Shown here in pieces: positions 33,058 through 44,394 of a stretch of DNA of 64,000 nt. The position numbers and the translations under genes are program-made. Position 1 is the first letter of the stretch. Each line of letters begins with the position of its first letter. Under the pieces are notes generated by a model. That model worked only from the letters and a program-made list of their open reading frames with translations, made no database searches and was not told the DNA's origin. This stretch comes from Calliopum simillimum (Eukaryota; Arthropoda; Insecta; Diptera; Lauxaniidae), in NCBI GenBank assembly GCA_951812925.1, contig OX638368.1, forward strand, positions 65,806,569 to 65,870,568, given 5' to 3'.

Positions 33058-33542
33058 CATAGCTGCCCGTCTAGAGTAAAATTAAAAAAATTTGGCACTC
33101 GCATAAAAAGTCGTGGCTCCCATGTAAAATTAATAAAAAAGAAAACATACATTTTTTAAAATTATTGAAAACAACAACCAGCAAAGATTTTTAGATTAAC
33201 AGTTACTTGTGCGAGTGTTTTTTTTTCGCAAATCTAAAAAATCCTGAAAGTTCATAAATTGATCAAATTTGTTGTTGCCATTGTGTGTTGTTGTTTTTTT
33301 CTTTTCGATAGGAACCCTTGCATTTTGTTGCAACAACAAAACACACAGTCCTGTGTGGACGAAAAAACAACAACAAAACACAGTGTTGTTGCTGGTGGTC
33401 GATCGCAATTCTTCAAAATTTCGCATATACCGTTACTTGCGTGTGCGATTTTCATTTTCAAAAATTAAATTTTGCTGTGGCACGTGAGATCAAGTGATTT
33501 TCAAATAATGGCACTTTGCGATGGCACGCGTGGGCGGCTATG
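33058..33542. mobile_element. hAT-type MITE, copy 2, with perfect 8-bp target duplication
   Basis: CATAGCTGCCC at 33058 to GGGCGGCTATG at 33542, flanked exactly by CTCAAGAG (33050-33057 and 33543-33550). Same family and orientation as 10573-11097 but about 40 bp shorter in the CAACAA-rich middle. Confidence 0.9.
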
Positions 33543-33550
33543 CTCAAGAG

Positions 33551-33949
33551 GAAGGCATCTTACGAAAAAAGTGTACTAGGCATAAAATGATTAGAAACGT
33601 CCAAGAAATATGTGTGAAATTTTTGGGAATTTTTTGGAAAGTTAAACAAAATTTTTGTTTTTCTTTGAATCATTTTTTGAAAAAATTTTTCTAAAAATAG
33701 GAAGATAGAAAATTCTAAAATTGAAGAAATTGTGAACAATTTGAGGTACATTTTTGAACACGTATATCTTACCCAAAAAGTTCAGATTAACAATATTTAT
33801 TATTTAGAGGTTTTATTGATAAGAAGTTTTTGAAGAAAACAATTTTGATTAAAGAATAACCTAGAAAATATCAACCATAACTTGGACCATTTGCACTATC
33901 TTAAATAATGCTCTCAATATTGCGTTTTCAATAAATGCTTTGTATGGGG
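33551..33949. other. No gene recognised
   Basis: AT-rich DNA. It may hold a little more of the LINE fragment near 33551-33575. Confidence 0.35.
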
Positions 33950-34179
33950 GTAGGCATGGTAATTAGCCAATTTTGCTCAAAGACGGCTCCCTGCTTTTAT
34001 TCTGACAACGTCGGCACAAATTTTCTTCGAGTAATCTTGATGCGTTTTCCCGTAATATTGTTTTCCACAGACGGAAAGGTGGTCAGACATACAGATAGAT
34101 GGACAGACGAGCAGACAAATAGACAGACCGACATAGCTATATCGACTCTTGATGTAACTCTGATCAATAAAGTACATAT

Positions 34180-35553
34180 CTGTGGACGCGCGGAAAAACC
34201 AGGTAACTCCATTTTTTTGGAAAATGGAAAAATCATGAAAAATGGAATGTTTTTTTGATTCACAATGATTATATCAGAGCAAAATTTTAATAATGCATAT
34301 CATTTCCAAGTTATTAAGAAACAAAAAATTGCGTAAATGATACATTTTGGGAAATAACAAGGTAACTCCATACAGTTTGTGGAAAAAACCAGACAACTCC
34401 ACAAATTCTTTAATTAAACTAGAAAATTCAACAGATATTCAAATACAATTTATGTACATATCATCATATTGTCAAATAGTAAACTAAATATATGAATGTG
34501 CAATTTCGAAAAGGTCACATCTCCAAAACGAGGCAAAAGTAATGTCATATAAATTATGTGCCATAATGATCGGTTATTTGATCGATATTATTTTTTTAAT
34601 TTAATTCTACATCATCAGGTAAATTTTTTGTGAAAACAGAGATCAATTTTATTCATTCCTAACAAAATGCCAGCCAATTAATATTATGATATTACTTTTG
34701 CCTCGTTTTGGAGATGTGACCTTTTCGAAATTGCACATGCATATCATGGAAATAAGAAATTTCATGTTTGATTAATTTCAAATGGCTGATTTGATGAAAT
34801 ACAACTTTTTCTTCTGCTGCAACCTTGCCGATTTCCTCATAATCAAACTTTTATCATTAATCTTCCCTAAGGGAAGAGGAGCGCATCAATAGTGCTTCCG
34901 AGCGCTCTAATGCAGCGGTATAGCGCATCTCTGTCGTATCCAATAGCGCAGAAATTAACATAGCCATGTCATTGGCTCGAAGCGCTTCGTTGGGTTGTAA
35001 CATTCTCATACATTGAAAATAGAACATCTTTTGCAAAAATCAGGTAATTCAATTCAATTCAATTTTCAATTTATTCTTAAAAACAAAAGATTTCAACTGT
35101 ACATGATAAGACATAGAGTCTCTTAATAGTACATCAGTGATTATAAACGAATCAGTACACACATTACCAAATAAAAATTTAAAATGTAACTAACTAAATT
35201 AATTAATTATTATTTTTATATATATATATTTTTTTATTTTTTTTTTTTTTTACTAACAGGCTATTAACATAAAAATCTAAGTACTGCCAATTTAAAATAT
35301 GCTTTTCTTCTTTCGGACTTCATTTTTGCGGAAAAACCAGGTAACTGACCGTGTTTAGCTGTATTTTAGCCTAAAATTGAGTGAATTGTCTTAAAAAATC
35401 TTCATCCTAATTCAAAATAGAGTTTCCCCACGTTATTTAACGTCAGAAAACGAATAAAAATTAAAAAACTTGCTAAATTCATCAAAAAAGTTAAACGCGT
35501 TTTTCTCCTGTTTTTGAAAAATGGAGTTACCTGATTTTTCCGCGCTGCCACAG
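34180..35553. mobile_element. Element with CTGTGG..GCGCGGAAAAA ends
   Basis: Left end CTGTGGACGCGCGG at 34180, right end the inverse with AC swapped to CA, finishing CCACAG at 35553. Length 1374 bp; ATAT flanks both sides. The motif GGAAAAACCAGGTAACTC recurs in altered form near 34361 and 35326, and at the ends. Non-coding. It carries MITE-R copy 2. Confidence 0.72.
34490..34743. mobile_element. MITE-R copy 2
   Basis: The inner arm GAGGCAAAAGTAATGTCAT is shared with copy 1, but the outer arm (AATTTCGAAAAGGTCACATC) is different. It is mirrored faithfully at both ends (34490-34549 and 34684-34743). Confidence 0.82.
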
Positions 35554-35560
35554 ATATATA

Positions 35561-35840
35561 GGGCGACTTCCTAAACGTCCGTTGCTTTGTGTTGAAACAG
35601 CATTTTCGTAAAAAAAATGTCGCATAATTTTAGGCATTTTTTGACTTAAGAGCAAAGTTTACAAAAAGCATCAACTTTGTTACTGATGCGCTGATTGCTA
35701 TGCATTGTCAAAGATTTGTAGTTAGGCGTTATGAAATGCAAGAATGATGCAGTAAAAAAATAAGCTCCTAAAATTATGCGACATTTTTTTTACGAAAATG
35801 CTGTTTCAACACAAAGCAACGGACGTTTAGGAAGGTCGCC
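35561..35840. mobile_element. 280-bp MITE with GGCGAC ends
   Basis: Arms of about 75 bp: GGGCGACTTCCTAAACGTCC at 35561, inverted to 35840 with one extra base. ATA flanks both sides. Confidence 0.82.
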
Positions 35841-35959
35841 ATACTTTTCCATATCTACCACGCTTCCTTCGTAACTCATACAGACAGAAGGACAAATTGA
35901 ATATACCCCGGGAAAAGGATACAGAAATGTGTATTTTTGCCTACATTCAGTACAGAATT

Positions 35960-36665
35960 TATTATACCCTACACCCAGGGTATATTCCCTTTGTCCTTCC
36001 GTTTGTAACGCAGAGAAGGAGGCGAGGCAAATATAGAAAAGTATATATATTCTTGATCAGCGTCACCTCTTGAGTCGATATAGTCATGTACGTCTGTCTG
36101 GCTGGCTGGCTGTGCGTGGAAATATTTTTTACGGGAAAACTAACATAATAGTTCAATGAAATTTGGTGCGTTAGCTCGTGAGATTGAAAATGAGCGAAAT
36201 CGGTCAACGGACACGCCTAGCGCCCATACAAAAAATATATTCAAAATGCAACATATATGTTGATATATTCAACAATTCAACCAAAATAAACATAAATACT
36301 ACGAATTATTAGCGCAAGCTCTGAGCAAAAACTAGGCGGATTCGGACAAGAAGGCGTGGCGCCTTTAATATAAGCAAAAGCTTAAAAACGCTATGCCAAA
36401 AGCTTTTTTTGAGATAATCAAACTAAATTTTACTCAGACACTAAGGACTATAAATGCAAGCTCTCAACAAAAACTGGGTGAAATCAGACAAGAGGGCGTG
36501 GCACCTCCCATATAAGCAAAAGCTTCAAAACGCTATACTTAAAAAGTTTTTTGGGGTAATCCAACTTAATTTCACACAAATACTGAAGACTATAAATGCG
36601 CGCAGTGAGCTAAAACTAGACGAACTCGGACAAGAGGACGCGGCACCTCCCTTGGCAACATTCTA
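35960..36665 (+). mobile_element. Mini-me/DINE-1-like element with tandem repeats, plus strand
   Basis: Begins with the small hairpin ATACCCTACACCCAGGGTAT. It continues with TATATATATTCTTGATCAGC, GAGTCGATATAGTCATG and GTCTGTCTGGCTGGCTGG. From about 36290 there are three degenerate units of roughly 125 bp (ATATAAGCAAAAGCTT, ACTATAAATGC, GACAAGAGG). This layout fits DINE-1-type Helitron relatives. ORFs across the repeats are not real genes. Confidence 0.72.
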
Positions 36666-37096
36666 AAAGTCGTAATTAGAAAAAAAAATTTTGAAAAATT
36701 TTGATTGATTAGGCATTATAAACCCATAATTAACAAAAAACAAAAATTTGTGTTTTTAGGATGAGAAACAGAAAAGATAGACCGAAAGGGTTAACGTCAT
36801 CAAAGGAACAATTTTTTTTATATAAGTATTTACATAATTTTTGTGGTTGAATCATGACTGACGAGAAATTGCGGCCACACATGCTGTCTAGGTGGCAACC
36901 TAAGTAATGTCCCAATCAAATGATCGATCGCATATCGATAATTATGTAAGCGATATAACAGAAGAGGCGATTGAAGTTGATCGTAAAATACGATTTGGCA
37001 TATAACGTGGGCGAATGCGTCGACGAGACAAATCACTACCGCCGAACATCGATGACCGAGACCAAACATAGTTTTTTGGATAGATACATATGTATT
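36666..37096. other. No gene recognised
   Basis: Overlapping ORFs on both strands (36830-37153 minus, 36971-37186 plus) show no motif I recognise. The stretch is less AT-rich than its surroundings. Confidence 0.35.
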
Positions 37097-37980
37097 AAGG
37101 TAATTCCACGTAAATGTGGACAAGGTATTGAAAAATTTTTCGTGTATTTTCAACCTTCAACTATATCCAAACTAACGTTCAATTGAAGAAACATTACCAT
37201 TAAGTGTCAAAATTAAGATTGGACATTACAATTCGTTATTATCGCGTTTTTTAGTTAATGTCTGCACATCAGAAGAAGTAAAAACGGGCATAAAAATAAA
37301 ACAGTACTTCTACGAGGAAAGTTATGAATCTAGTGGTGACATTAATAGTTGTGATGATAATATACCATCTGTATTTAAACCATAAATAATTTCAATCGCG
37401 ATATAATAGACTTAGTTAAACAATTATTAAATTTTGATCTAGTTTTGGTTCCTGTGCATAAAAGCCAGAAGTAGTTCTTTATTATTCTTGTATTTTGACC
37501 CAATTTTAATTTTTGTACCTTTGAACTTGAAAAGGCCCCCTGTATTGGTCTAAAAATCGATAGTAACGCGAGTTACCAATTTTTTGTAACGCGAGTTACC
37601 ACATAATTTTTGCATTGTTTTAAAAAATACCACTTAATATTGTTGTTTCTAATAAAGAAATACTTATTGATATCCTGCTGCCTTTATTTATGTCTAATGT
37701 AGAGAAATTTACCCACAAATTTCGCAGAAACTTGCGAAAGAAATTTACGCTTTGAACATGTTGTCCAAAAATGGTAACGCGAGTTACCAGCACTATTCAC
37801 TACTTTACTGGTTAAATATTAAGTTATCACTGAAAATTTCAACCAATATGCAACAAGAACAAAGTATTTTATTTATAAAGAATCCAATTTTATTAATTAA
37901 TCCAAAGGCTAAGCCTCAAAAGCTCCATTAAACTCTTAAAAAATGTTCTAATTGTAACGCGAGTTACCATGGAATTACCC
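37097..37980. mobile_element. Element with GGTAATTCCA ends and repeated GTAACGCGAGTTAC
   Basis: AGGTAATTCCAC at 37098 and TGGAATTACCC ending at 37980 form short inverted ends; ATTA flanks both. Four copies of GTAACGCGAGTTACCA lie at 37563, 37586, 37774 and 37954. No transposase found. Confidence 0.55.
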
Positions 37981-38904
37981 ATTAGCGAACGAAAAATCCA
38001 TAAACATTTGGTCCATTCAAACCGGGTTTTTTTTTATTTTCGAATTTTTGGTGTGGTCATCATCGTCACGACATCTTTAAAATAAAATAAAAATCGTCAT
38101 CCCAACATCTTTATAATCTGTAAAAATCATTATCCCGACATCTTTAACATTGGTGAAAATCATGATATTGGCAATACCAACTTTTCCCATTGTGACAAAT
38201 TAAATCGGTACTAAAAGGCGAAGTTTACTACATCATCATCAACGTCATAATCATTCCAAGAAACACCATTTGCAATTTAAAAACTTGTTCCTACATCAAG
38301 ATCTATGACGGAATACTTTTGGTAAAAAATAAAAGTTTAGTTTTCTTTTGGCATTTTTCACATATTCCCAATATATATGAAATATCAAAATATTCATAAA
38401 TATTTTTCATACTCAAATACACATATTTTGCCTTATTAGTCTCTGCTTACATACCACACAGTTTTGTTACGGCTTTGTGCTTTATGTACTTCATAAGCAC
38501 CAAGTACACACATATTTACATACATACGTTTCTAAGCACAGTGTTGTGCACAGTATTCTACCTGTGTATTTTTTCGATACTTTTGAATTTGTGCTGAGCC
38601 TTAGGCTTTTTTTGAAAATTAAGCGAAACATTATTAATTTTTTTTGCTAACATCGGGAAATCAAAAGTATTGACTAAAACAACTTGCCAATTTTAAAGTT
38701 TTCGACGCGTAAAAAAAATATTCCTGGGTACCAAGAAAGTTTAAAATTTTTACGCGTTCGGTATATACGAGTATAAAGACAAAATAAAAAAACTGTTTTT
38801 TCCAATTATCTTTTCCATCTTGTGTATCCCCCAGGGACAAACACAATAAAACTTTTTGTAATAAAATACTAGTAAAGGTGTAACATTTGGCCTGGCCAAA
38901 CATT
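37981..38904. repeat. AT-rich DNA with a short triplicated motif
   Basis: A degenerate motif like ATCCCGACATCTTTA occurs three times at about 38070-38150. The rest shows no gene or element I recognise. Confidence 0.4.
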
Positions 38905-39240
38905 AAATACCCTACACTGCAGTATTTTGGAAATTTTGCTTATATGGGAAGTACCACGCTCTTTTTTCCGAGTTCACCCAGTTTTTGCTCAGAGCGTGCA
39001 TTTATAGATCTTAGTGTCTGAGTGAAATTCGGTTGGATTATCTCAAAAAAGTTTTAAGTATAGCGTTTTAAAGCTTTGGCTTATAAGGGAGGTGCCACGC
39101 CCCCTTGTCCGAGTTCATCTAGTTTTAGCTCAGAGCGCATTTTTATAGACTTCAGTATTTGTGTGAAATTTAGTTGGATTACCCCAAAAAACTCTTTTAG
39201 CATAGCGTTTGAAGCTTTTGCTTATATGGGAGGAAAAATT
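38905..39240 (-). repeat. DINE-1-like tandem repeats, minus strand
   Basis: Two to three roughly 125-bp units matching those at 36290-36665, in opposite orientation (GCTTATAAGGGAGGTGCCAC, TTGTCCGAGTTCATCTAG). The hairpin-like CCCTACACTGCAG is at 38912. Confidence 0.7.
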
Positions 39241-39639
39241 GTTCTGCATGGCTTAGTTTATTTTTTCAGCCGAATCCGCGGGAAGAGTTAGCGATGAAAT
39301 CTTTTAACGCAGGAATTTCGAGCTAATTATGAGCTAAAAGCATTTTTCGGAAAACTCCCAATTTTCCCGGAAAATCCCCAGAAAATTTTTTTATGGCTTA
39401 CTTAATTTTTTCAGCCAGAATGAATGAAGTGTTTTCCGGAAAACCTTAAATTTCCCCGGAAAATATAGACAAGTGTTAATTTACGCCACTTCACGTCACC
39501 AATAAAAATTAAGGTATTATGGGAAAGTTAATTTCTTTTAACACCATCTTAAAAATTCCCAATAGCATATCTGGGGTGTTCCAGGAAACCATTAATTAAG
39601 ACTTGTTGATAGTTCGCCTTAGATGTTTTCCCTCTAGTG
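39241..39639. other. No gene recognised
   Basis: Contains several TTTTCCGGAAAA-type short palindromes between 39340 and 39460 but no gene or element boundary. Confidence 0.4.
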
Positions 39640-41290
39640 CAGCGATTCCCAACCTATGTGCCGCGGCACTTTAGTGTGCAGTGAGATTTTTAAAGTGTGC
39701 CGCCACTGCCAGAAAGCAAATTTGCCGACATGATTTTTTTAAGTTTCTGAAAATTTAAATCTTTTGGTCATAATAGCATTTTACACCAATTTATTAATTG
39801 TGATGTAATGATGTACAGACTACCTCCTACCACACCTTCTTTTCCTAACAAACTTTCAGGTGGTATGTAGTACCTAAAAGGATTAGTTGGGCTATTTCAA
39901 ATACATTTGGATGGGTGAAAATTGGATACAGGTACTGGATTAGGAAGTTTTTCTGAGTGTATAGAACTAACAAAATCGTATAGACAGCCAAACGACTGTA
40001 GTGTTTTTAAGGTAGAAGTTTATGCTGTTGTCATTTACCCTGATAGCCAGGTGGTCATCAAAGCTATTCATCAAATCGCATTACTTCAAAACTGGTATTA
40101 AGCTGTTAAGAAGGACCTTTTGCCATATTAGTATGACACTATGCTGGGTTCCCGGTCATAACACAGGTTTACAAAAAAAAAAATGTCATGGCGTTTTGAT
40201 CAAACTATGTGTTTCCTAAGGATTTGACGTCCTGAATCCGAATCCGGGGTCCGTTTTTTCCAGAACGTCTGAGAAAAAAGATTTCAAGGTCATATTGAGG
40301 TCAAAATGGGGTTCACGTGTCGTTTAGTGATAAATTTGCTAAAATTCTGAAACTAATTTTTTATAATTGAATTTTCAGTCTTTAAAAAGAATATTTGATC
40401 AAAAAGGGTATTTCGGACCTACTTTCGGAGATATTGCTATCGAAAGATCCAGATATACCTTCTATGAAAACCGCTATAAGTTGGTAACCCCTGGATGGAT
40501 TTAAAAAATATTGGTGTCATATGAAAGGTATTTTGACAACCTATAAAATTAAATTCATAGTTTTGGAGATATGACCTTTTTTGAAATTTTGAGAAATTTT
40601 CAATTACAACAACAAATACATCAACAACATCAGCAACAACAACAAAATACCTTCCATATGACCTTTTTTGAAATTTTGAGAAATTTTCAATTACAACAAC
40701 AAATACATCAACAACATCAGCAACAACAACAAAATACCTTCCATATGACATCAATATTTTCCAAAGCCATCCAGTAATTCCCAACTTATAGTGGTTTTCA
40801 TAGAAAATATATCCGGATCTTCCGATGGCTATATCTCCGAAACGAGGTCCGAGAGACCGTTTTTGATCACATATTCTTTTTAAGGACTAAGAATTCAATG
40901 ATAAAAAATTAATTTCAGAATTTTAGCGAATTTATCACTAAAAGACACATGAAAATTTTGACCTCCATATGACCTTGAAATCTTTTTTCTCAGACGTTCT
41001 GGAAAAAAACGGACTCCGGATTCGGATTTAGGACGTCAAAGCCCTTAGGAAACAAATAGTCTGATCAAAACGCCATGACATTTTTTTTTTTTGTAAACCT
41101 GTGTAATTGCTGATGAACCAGCTGGGAAAGGATCGAACAAGAATATCGTTTTGGCTTACCTTTCAATAAGAAAACACATAAGTATGAATCGAATTAAATT
41201 TTTTATGGCAATGGAGAAAAACAATGGTGCTATTACTAGAAAACCATACATTTGTAGAAGTTGTAAAGAAACTGATATGGAAGATACAGT
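39640..41290 (+). mobile_element. hAT-type element copy with captured LINE RNase H, interrupted
   Basis: Left end CAGCGATTCCCAACCTATG at 39640, the same as at 58062. The body matches 58062-58950. A LINE RNase H relic is present (DSQVVIKAIHQIALLQ, LCWVPGHN), then FB4 (40162-41103), then IADEP and YICRSCKETD. The right end is missing. Confidence 0.75.
40162..41103. mobile_element. Fold-back element FB4, copy a
   Basis: Starts CACAGGTTTAC at 40162 and ends GTAAACCTGTG at 41103; TAA flanks both sides (40159-40161 and 41104-41106). Arms about 390 bp. The centre holds a direct duplication of about 88 bp (40569-40656 and 40657-40744) containing CAACAA repeats. The termini resemble FB1 (CACTAGTTTACA against CACAGGTTTACA). 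Confidence 0.9.
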
Positions 41291-41521
41291 TCTCATTTCT
41301 TTGGTCATTGGGAGCATTTGTTAAACCGAAGGGTAAACGGCAAAATTCATACTTTCTATTATTAACGCTGAATCGGTTTTTTGTCTATATTTTCTTTTAG
41401 AGCTATTTTGGTAAAAACCAGATTTAAGATCTAAAGTTGTAAAAAATTTAGATTTTCCGAAGTTGGCCAGAATAACTGAGGTATTAGGAATCGGATACTT
41501 ATCAGCTACTATTAATTTTTC
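41291..41521. other. No gene recognised
   Basis: Short AT-rich segment between the hAT copy and the TTAA element. Confidence 0.35.
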
Positions 41522-42164
41522 TTAAGGGGACATTCGCCTTTGTAATTGAGAAGATCCATATCAAATCAACCAAAAAATTTAGATTTTCAACCCTTACCAT
41601 CTCCGAACTTAATGAAAGTTGGTAAAGTTGTTGAGTATCATCAAACTAATACTCGTGCAAAATTTTGGATTCCAAACCTAATTGGTTTCCAAAATACGGG
41701 GTCGTAAAGTTCAAAAAAAGTATCAAAAAACTGTTAAAGTGACTAACATTAAAAGGCTGTAACTTTTCAACCAATTAACATAATTCGAAAAAAGAAAAAC
41801 AGGATCAAAGGTAATTGTATGGGCTTCAAAATGTTTGAAAAAAATTTTATTTTTGTCAAGGTCAAAGGTCATATTTTTAGCATCAAAAAGTTACAAATCG
41901 AATATCTCAAAAAACAACATTTTAAAATTTTTAAAAAAAATATATGTCAAAGAACAATTTATCATCTATACTTACTGTAAATTTGAAGGTGAAGCTCTTT
42001 CTGGTTTTGTAATTATAAATAAAATAAGACACAAATATTGAAAAAAATTTTATTTATTTGTAGATTTTTCAATAAAAAATTTATTAGACGCTGAGTATGC
42101 CTTGAATTTAAGCGTGCCTTTTCCAACAACGCTTAAGCTGTGAAAATTTTGAGTTCCAGGTATA

Positions 42165-42705
42165 GGTCGTTAGCTATAAAATCGTTTTTCTAGAAACTTT
42201 TCTTCTTCAATGAAGCCTTTTTCAATTAAATATTTGAAATTGCACTTAATAAGATTTTGACTGCACCAATTAAACAACTGATGAGGTGTTGTTATTTGAT
42301 TATCCAGCGGCCGTTGAATGCTTGCTCTTCGCGATTCTCTTTTAACTGTGCCTCCAAGGCCGTCTCTCGCAATTCTTCCCTGGCTAGAAGCAAAAAAATG
42401 CCACTCGACCGGACAGCCAAAATCTTCTTGATGGTAGGACAAGTTTATAAAATGTCAGAAAAATAAATAATTTTTTCTGGAACAGAACGAAATTTCTGTG
42501 TCAAAAATTGTATCATATGTTTATGAAATAAGAGCACTGCAATGGAATTGAGGCAATCTGATATCACAATAAAATTTGTACTTTCCACTTTTTCCTCTTT
42601 TTTATAGTAAAGTGCAATAGGGTAGGGTGGCCTGAGTGTTGTTCCAATGAACATTTTGTATGCAGTCAAAATAAAACTTTCTGAAAAATCGCATACGGCC
42701 AAAAA
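42165..42705 (-). pseudogene. Transposase-like relic inside FB5
   Basis: From 42702 down: VCDFSESFILTAYKMFIGTT, NFIVISDCLNSIAVLLFHKH and IQFLTQKFRSVPEKIIYFSD. Across a frameshift near 42445 come HHQEDFGCPVEWHFFASSQG, DGLGGTVKRESRRASIQRP and NQITTPHQLFNWC. The acidic residues in DFSE, ISDC, YFSD and DGLGG are well placed for a DDE-type nuclease. I recall these motifs from transposon-like proteins in aphids and Hydra but cannot name the superfamily. It is not the usual piggyBac sequence. At least one frameshift and a deletion inactivate it. Confidence 0.65.
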
Positions 42706-43373
42706 TTAATTTTCACCAAGACATGCTTTTTTATCACTTAAAAATTTTGTTTGTTGCTTCGCAATGAAAGAATGTGGTAAACGTTCCTCATCAGTTGTTG
42801 GAAAAGGCGCTTAAATTCAAGGCATACGCAGCGTCTAATCATTTTTTCATTAAAAAATCTACAAATTAATTAAATTTTTTTTCAATATTTGTGTCTTATT
42901 TTATTTATAATTACAAAACCAGAAAAAGCTTCACCTTCAAATTTACTGTAAGTATAAATGATAAAATGTCCTTTGACATATATTTTTTTTAAAAATTTTA
43001 AAATGTCGTTTTTTGAGATATTCGATTTGGAACTTTTTGATGCTAAAAATATGACCTTTGGCCTTGACAAAAATACAAATTTTTTCAAACATTTTGAAGC
43101 CCATACAATTACCTTTGATCCTGTTTTTCTTTTTTCGAATTATGGTAATTGGTTGAAAAGTTACAGCCTTTTAATGATAGTCACTTTAACAGTTTTTTCA
43201 TACTTTTTTTGAACTTTACGACACCGTATTTTGGGAACCACTTAGGTTTGGAATCCAAAATTTTGCACGAGTATTAGTTTGATGATACTCAACAACTATA
43301 CCAACTTTCATTAAGATCGGAGATGGTGAGGGTTGACTCTTTGGTTGGTTTGATATGGATCTTCCCAATTGAA

Positions 43374-43763
43374 ACAAAAAACACTTTTTAAAAATTTTAT
43401 TATGAAAAAACTATTATATTTTTTGACAAAATTTCTACTGGACATTGTTAAATTTTATCTAAAAAATATGAAAAAATTTTTTTTTTCTCATTTTTAGTTT
43501 CCCTTGGCTGCTGTAGAGGGCGTCATCCAAAAGTAACTTTTTAAACGGTAGGAAATTTTGTAGACCTCCTGTAACAGATTCTTGAAAATTCAAAATGGAT
43601 TTTATTCTTGAGACTCAAAACTATACAATTAGCCTCTAAAAAAAAAAAAAAAAAATTTTCATATTTTTTGGACAATATTTAACAATGTCCAAAAGAAATT
43701 TTGTCAATTAATATAATAGTTTTTTCATAATAAAATTTTTAAAAAGTGTTTTTTTGTTTTCAA
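43374..43763. repeat. Palindrome nested in the right arm of FB5
   Basis: AACACTTTTTAAAAATTTTA at the left and its inverse at the right. Arms of about 90 bp, with TTGACAAAATTTCTACTGG against CCAAAAGAAATTTTGTCAA. The loop is about 160 bp. It duplicates CAATTGAAAAC at its edges. Confidence 0.7.
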
Positions 43764-43787
43764 TTACAAAGGCGAATGTCCTCTTAA

Positions 43788-44394
43788 GTCAATTACCATC
43801 CTCATATTCTGTTTACCATGTTCATCTAAGCCTCCCTTACTTACTACATGGATTGGGGAATTATAAGAAGAAGAAGATTTGTAGCGGCCACGCGTAACAT
43901 CCAACTTTTCAGTAAGGTCGGGAACAACTTTTTTTTGTGGATGTGTTCAGTAGTTCTAACAAAATAATGACGGACCATGAAAATGCGCATTGTTCAGTGG
44001 AATAAAAGAATGGTTGAATGCAATTCCGGTGAGGATCTGTCTTTCTTATTCTGACAGCTGAACAACGAGGTGGTGGCTCAAAACTTAACACCAAGTAAAA
44101 TTTTTCAACATAAATTATAAAGGCTACTTAAAAATAAAAAGAAAAATCCGGGAATCCGGCGACTGACCAACAAATTTGCAATTGCAATTACGCCGCTTAT
44201 TGTTGCCAGTGCCAAAGGAACGGGCACTTTAATAAATTTTGACGGTGGTGCTGCAGGGGCATGTGCAAAGGAGCACCCCTTTTTGTGCAGCGATTCTGGC
44301 CTGTTCAACATGTTCATCGGTATCTACAGCAGCGAGGGACAGATTTAAAATAAAACACTGGTGAGATTTGTTGTAAAAAAAAAGCGGTTTATTC
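43788..44394. other. No gene recognised; moderately GC-rich
   Basis: A minus-strand ORF (44105-44317) includes PLALATISGVIAIANLLV, a possible hydrophobic segment, but I cannot assign it. It may belong to the LTR or leader of a retroelement. Confidence 0.35.

Larger units (their letters stand above)
33950..35912 (-). mobile_element. Mini-me/DINE-1-like element, minus strand, with nested insertions
   Basis: Reading the minus strand gives GGTATATTCAATTTGTCC (near 35910), GGAAAAGTAT, then, beyond two insertions, TTGATCAGAGTTACATC, GAGTCGATATAGCTATGTC and GTCTGTCTATTTGTCTG. The plus-strand copy at 35960-36665 has the same order without insertions. A core next to GTCT-type repeats is characteristic of dipteran mini-me elements. 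It is interrupted by elements at 34180-35553 and 35561-35840. Confidence 0.75.
41526..43783 (-). mobile_element. TTAA fold-back element FB5 with internal transposase relic
   Basis: Left GGGGACATTCGCCTTTG at 41526 and right GGCGAATGTCCTC ending at 43783, each flanked by TTAA (41522-41525 and 43784-43787). Arms of about 630 bp share GTCAAAGAACA/TGTCCTTTGAC-type sequence and surround a central unique block that encodes a protein relic (42165-42705). A further palindrome is nested in the right arm (43374-43763). TTAA duplication is typical of piggyBac and Kolobok superfamilies. Confidence 0.82.

Noticed and set aside
36830..37186. Overlapping 107- and 71-codon ORFs as host exons
   Set aside because: No domain, no splice signals I would trust, and overlapping frames on both strands.
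37563..37969. CRISPR-like array from four exact 16-mers
   Set aside because: Eukaryotic context, irregular spacing of 23 to about 190 bases, no associated genes.
40162..41103. FB4 as a Helitron inserted without target duplication
   Set aside because: The ends lack TC and CTRR; it has long inverted arms and TAA on both sides at two loci, so an excision footprint explains the TAATAA site better.
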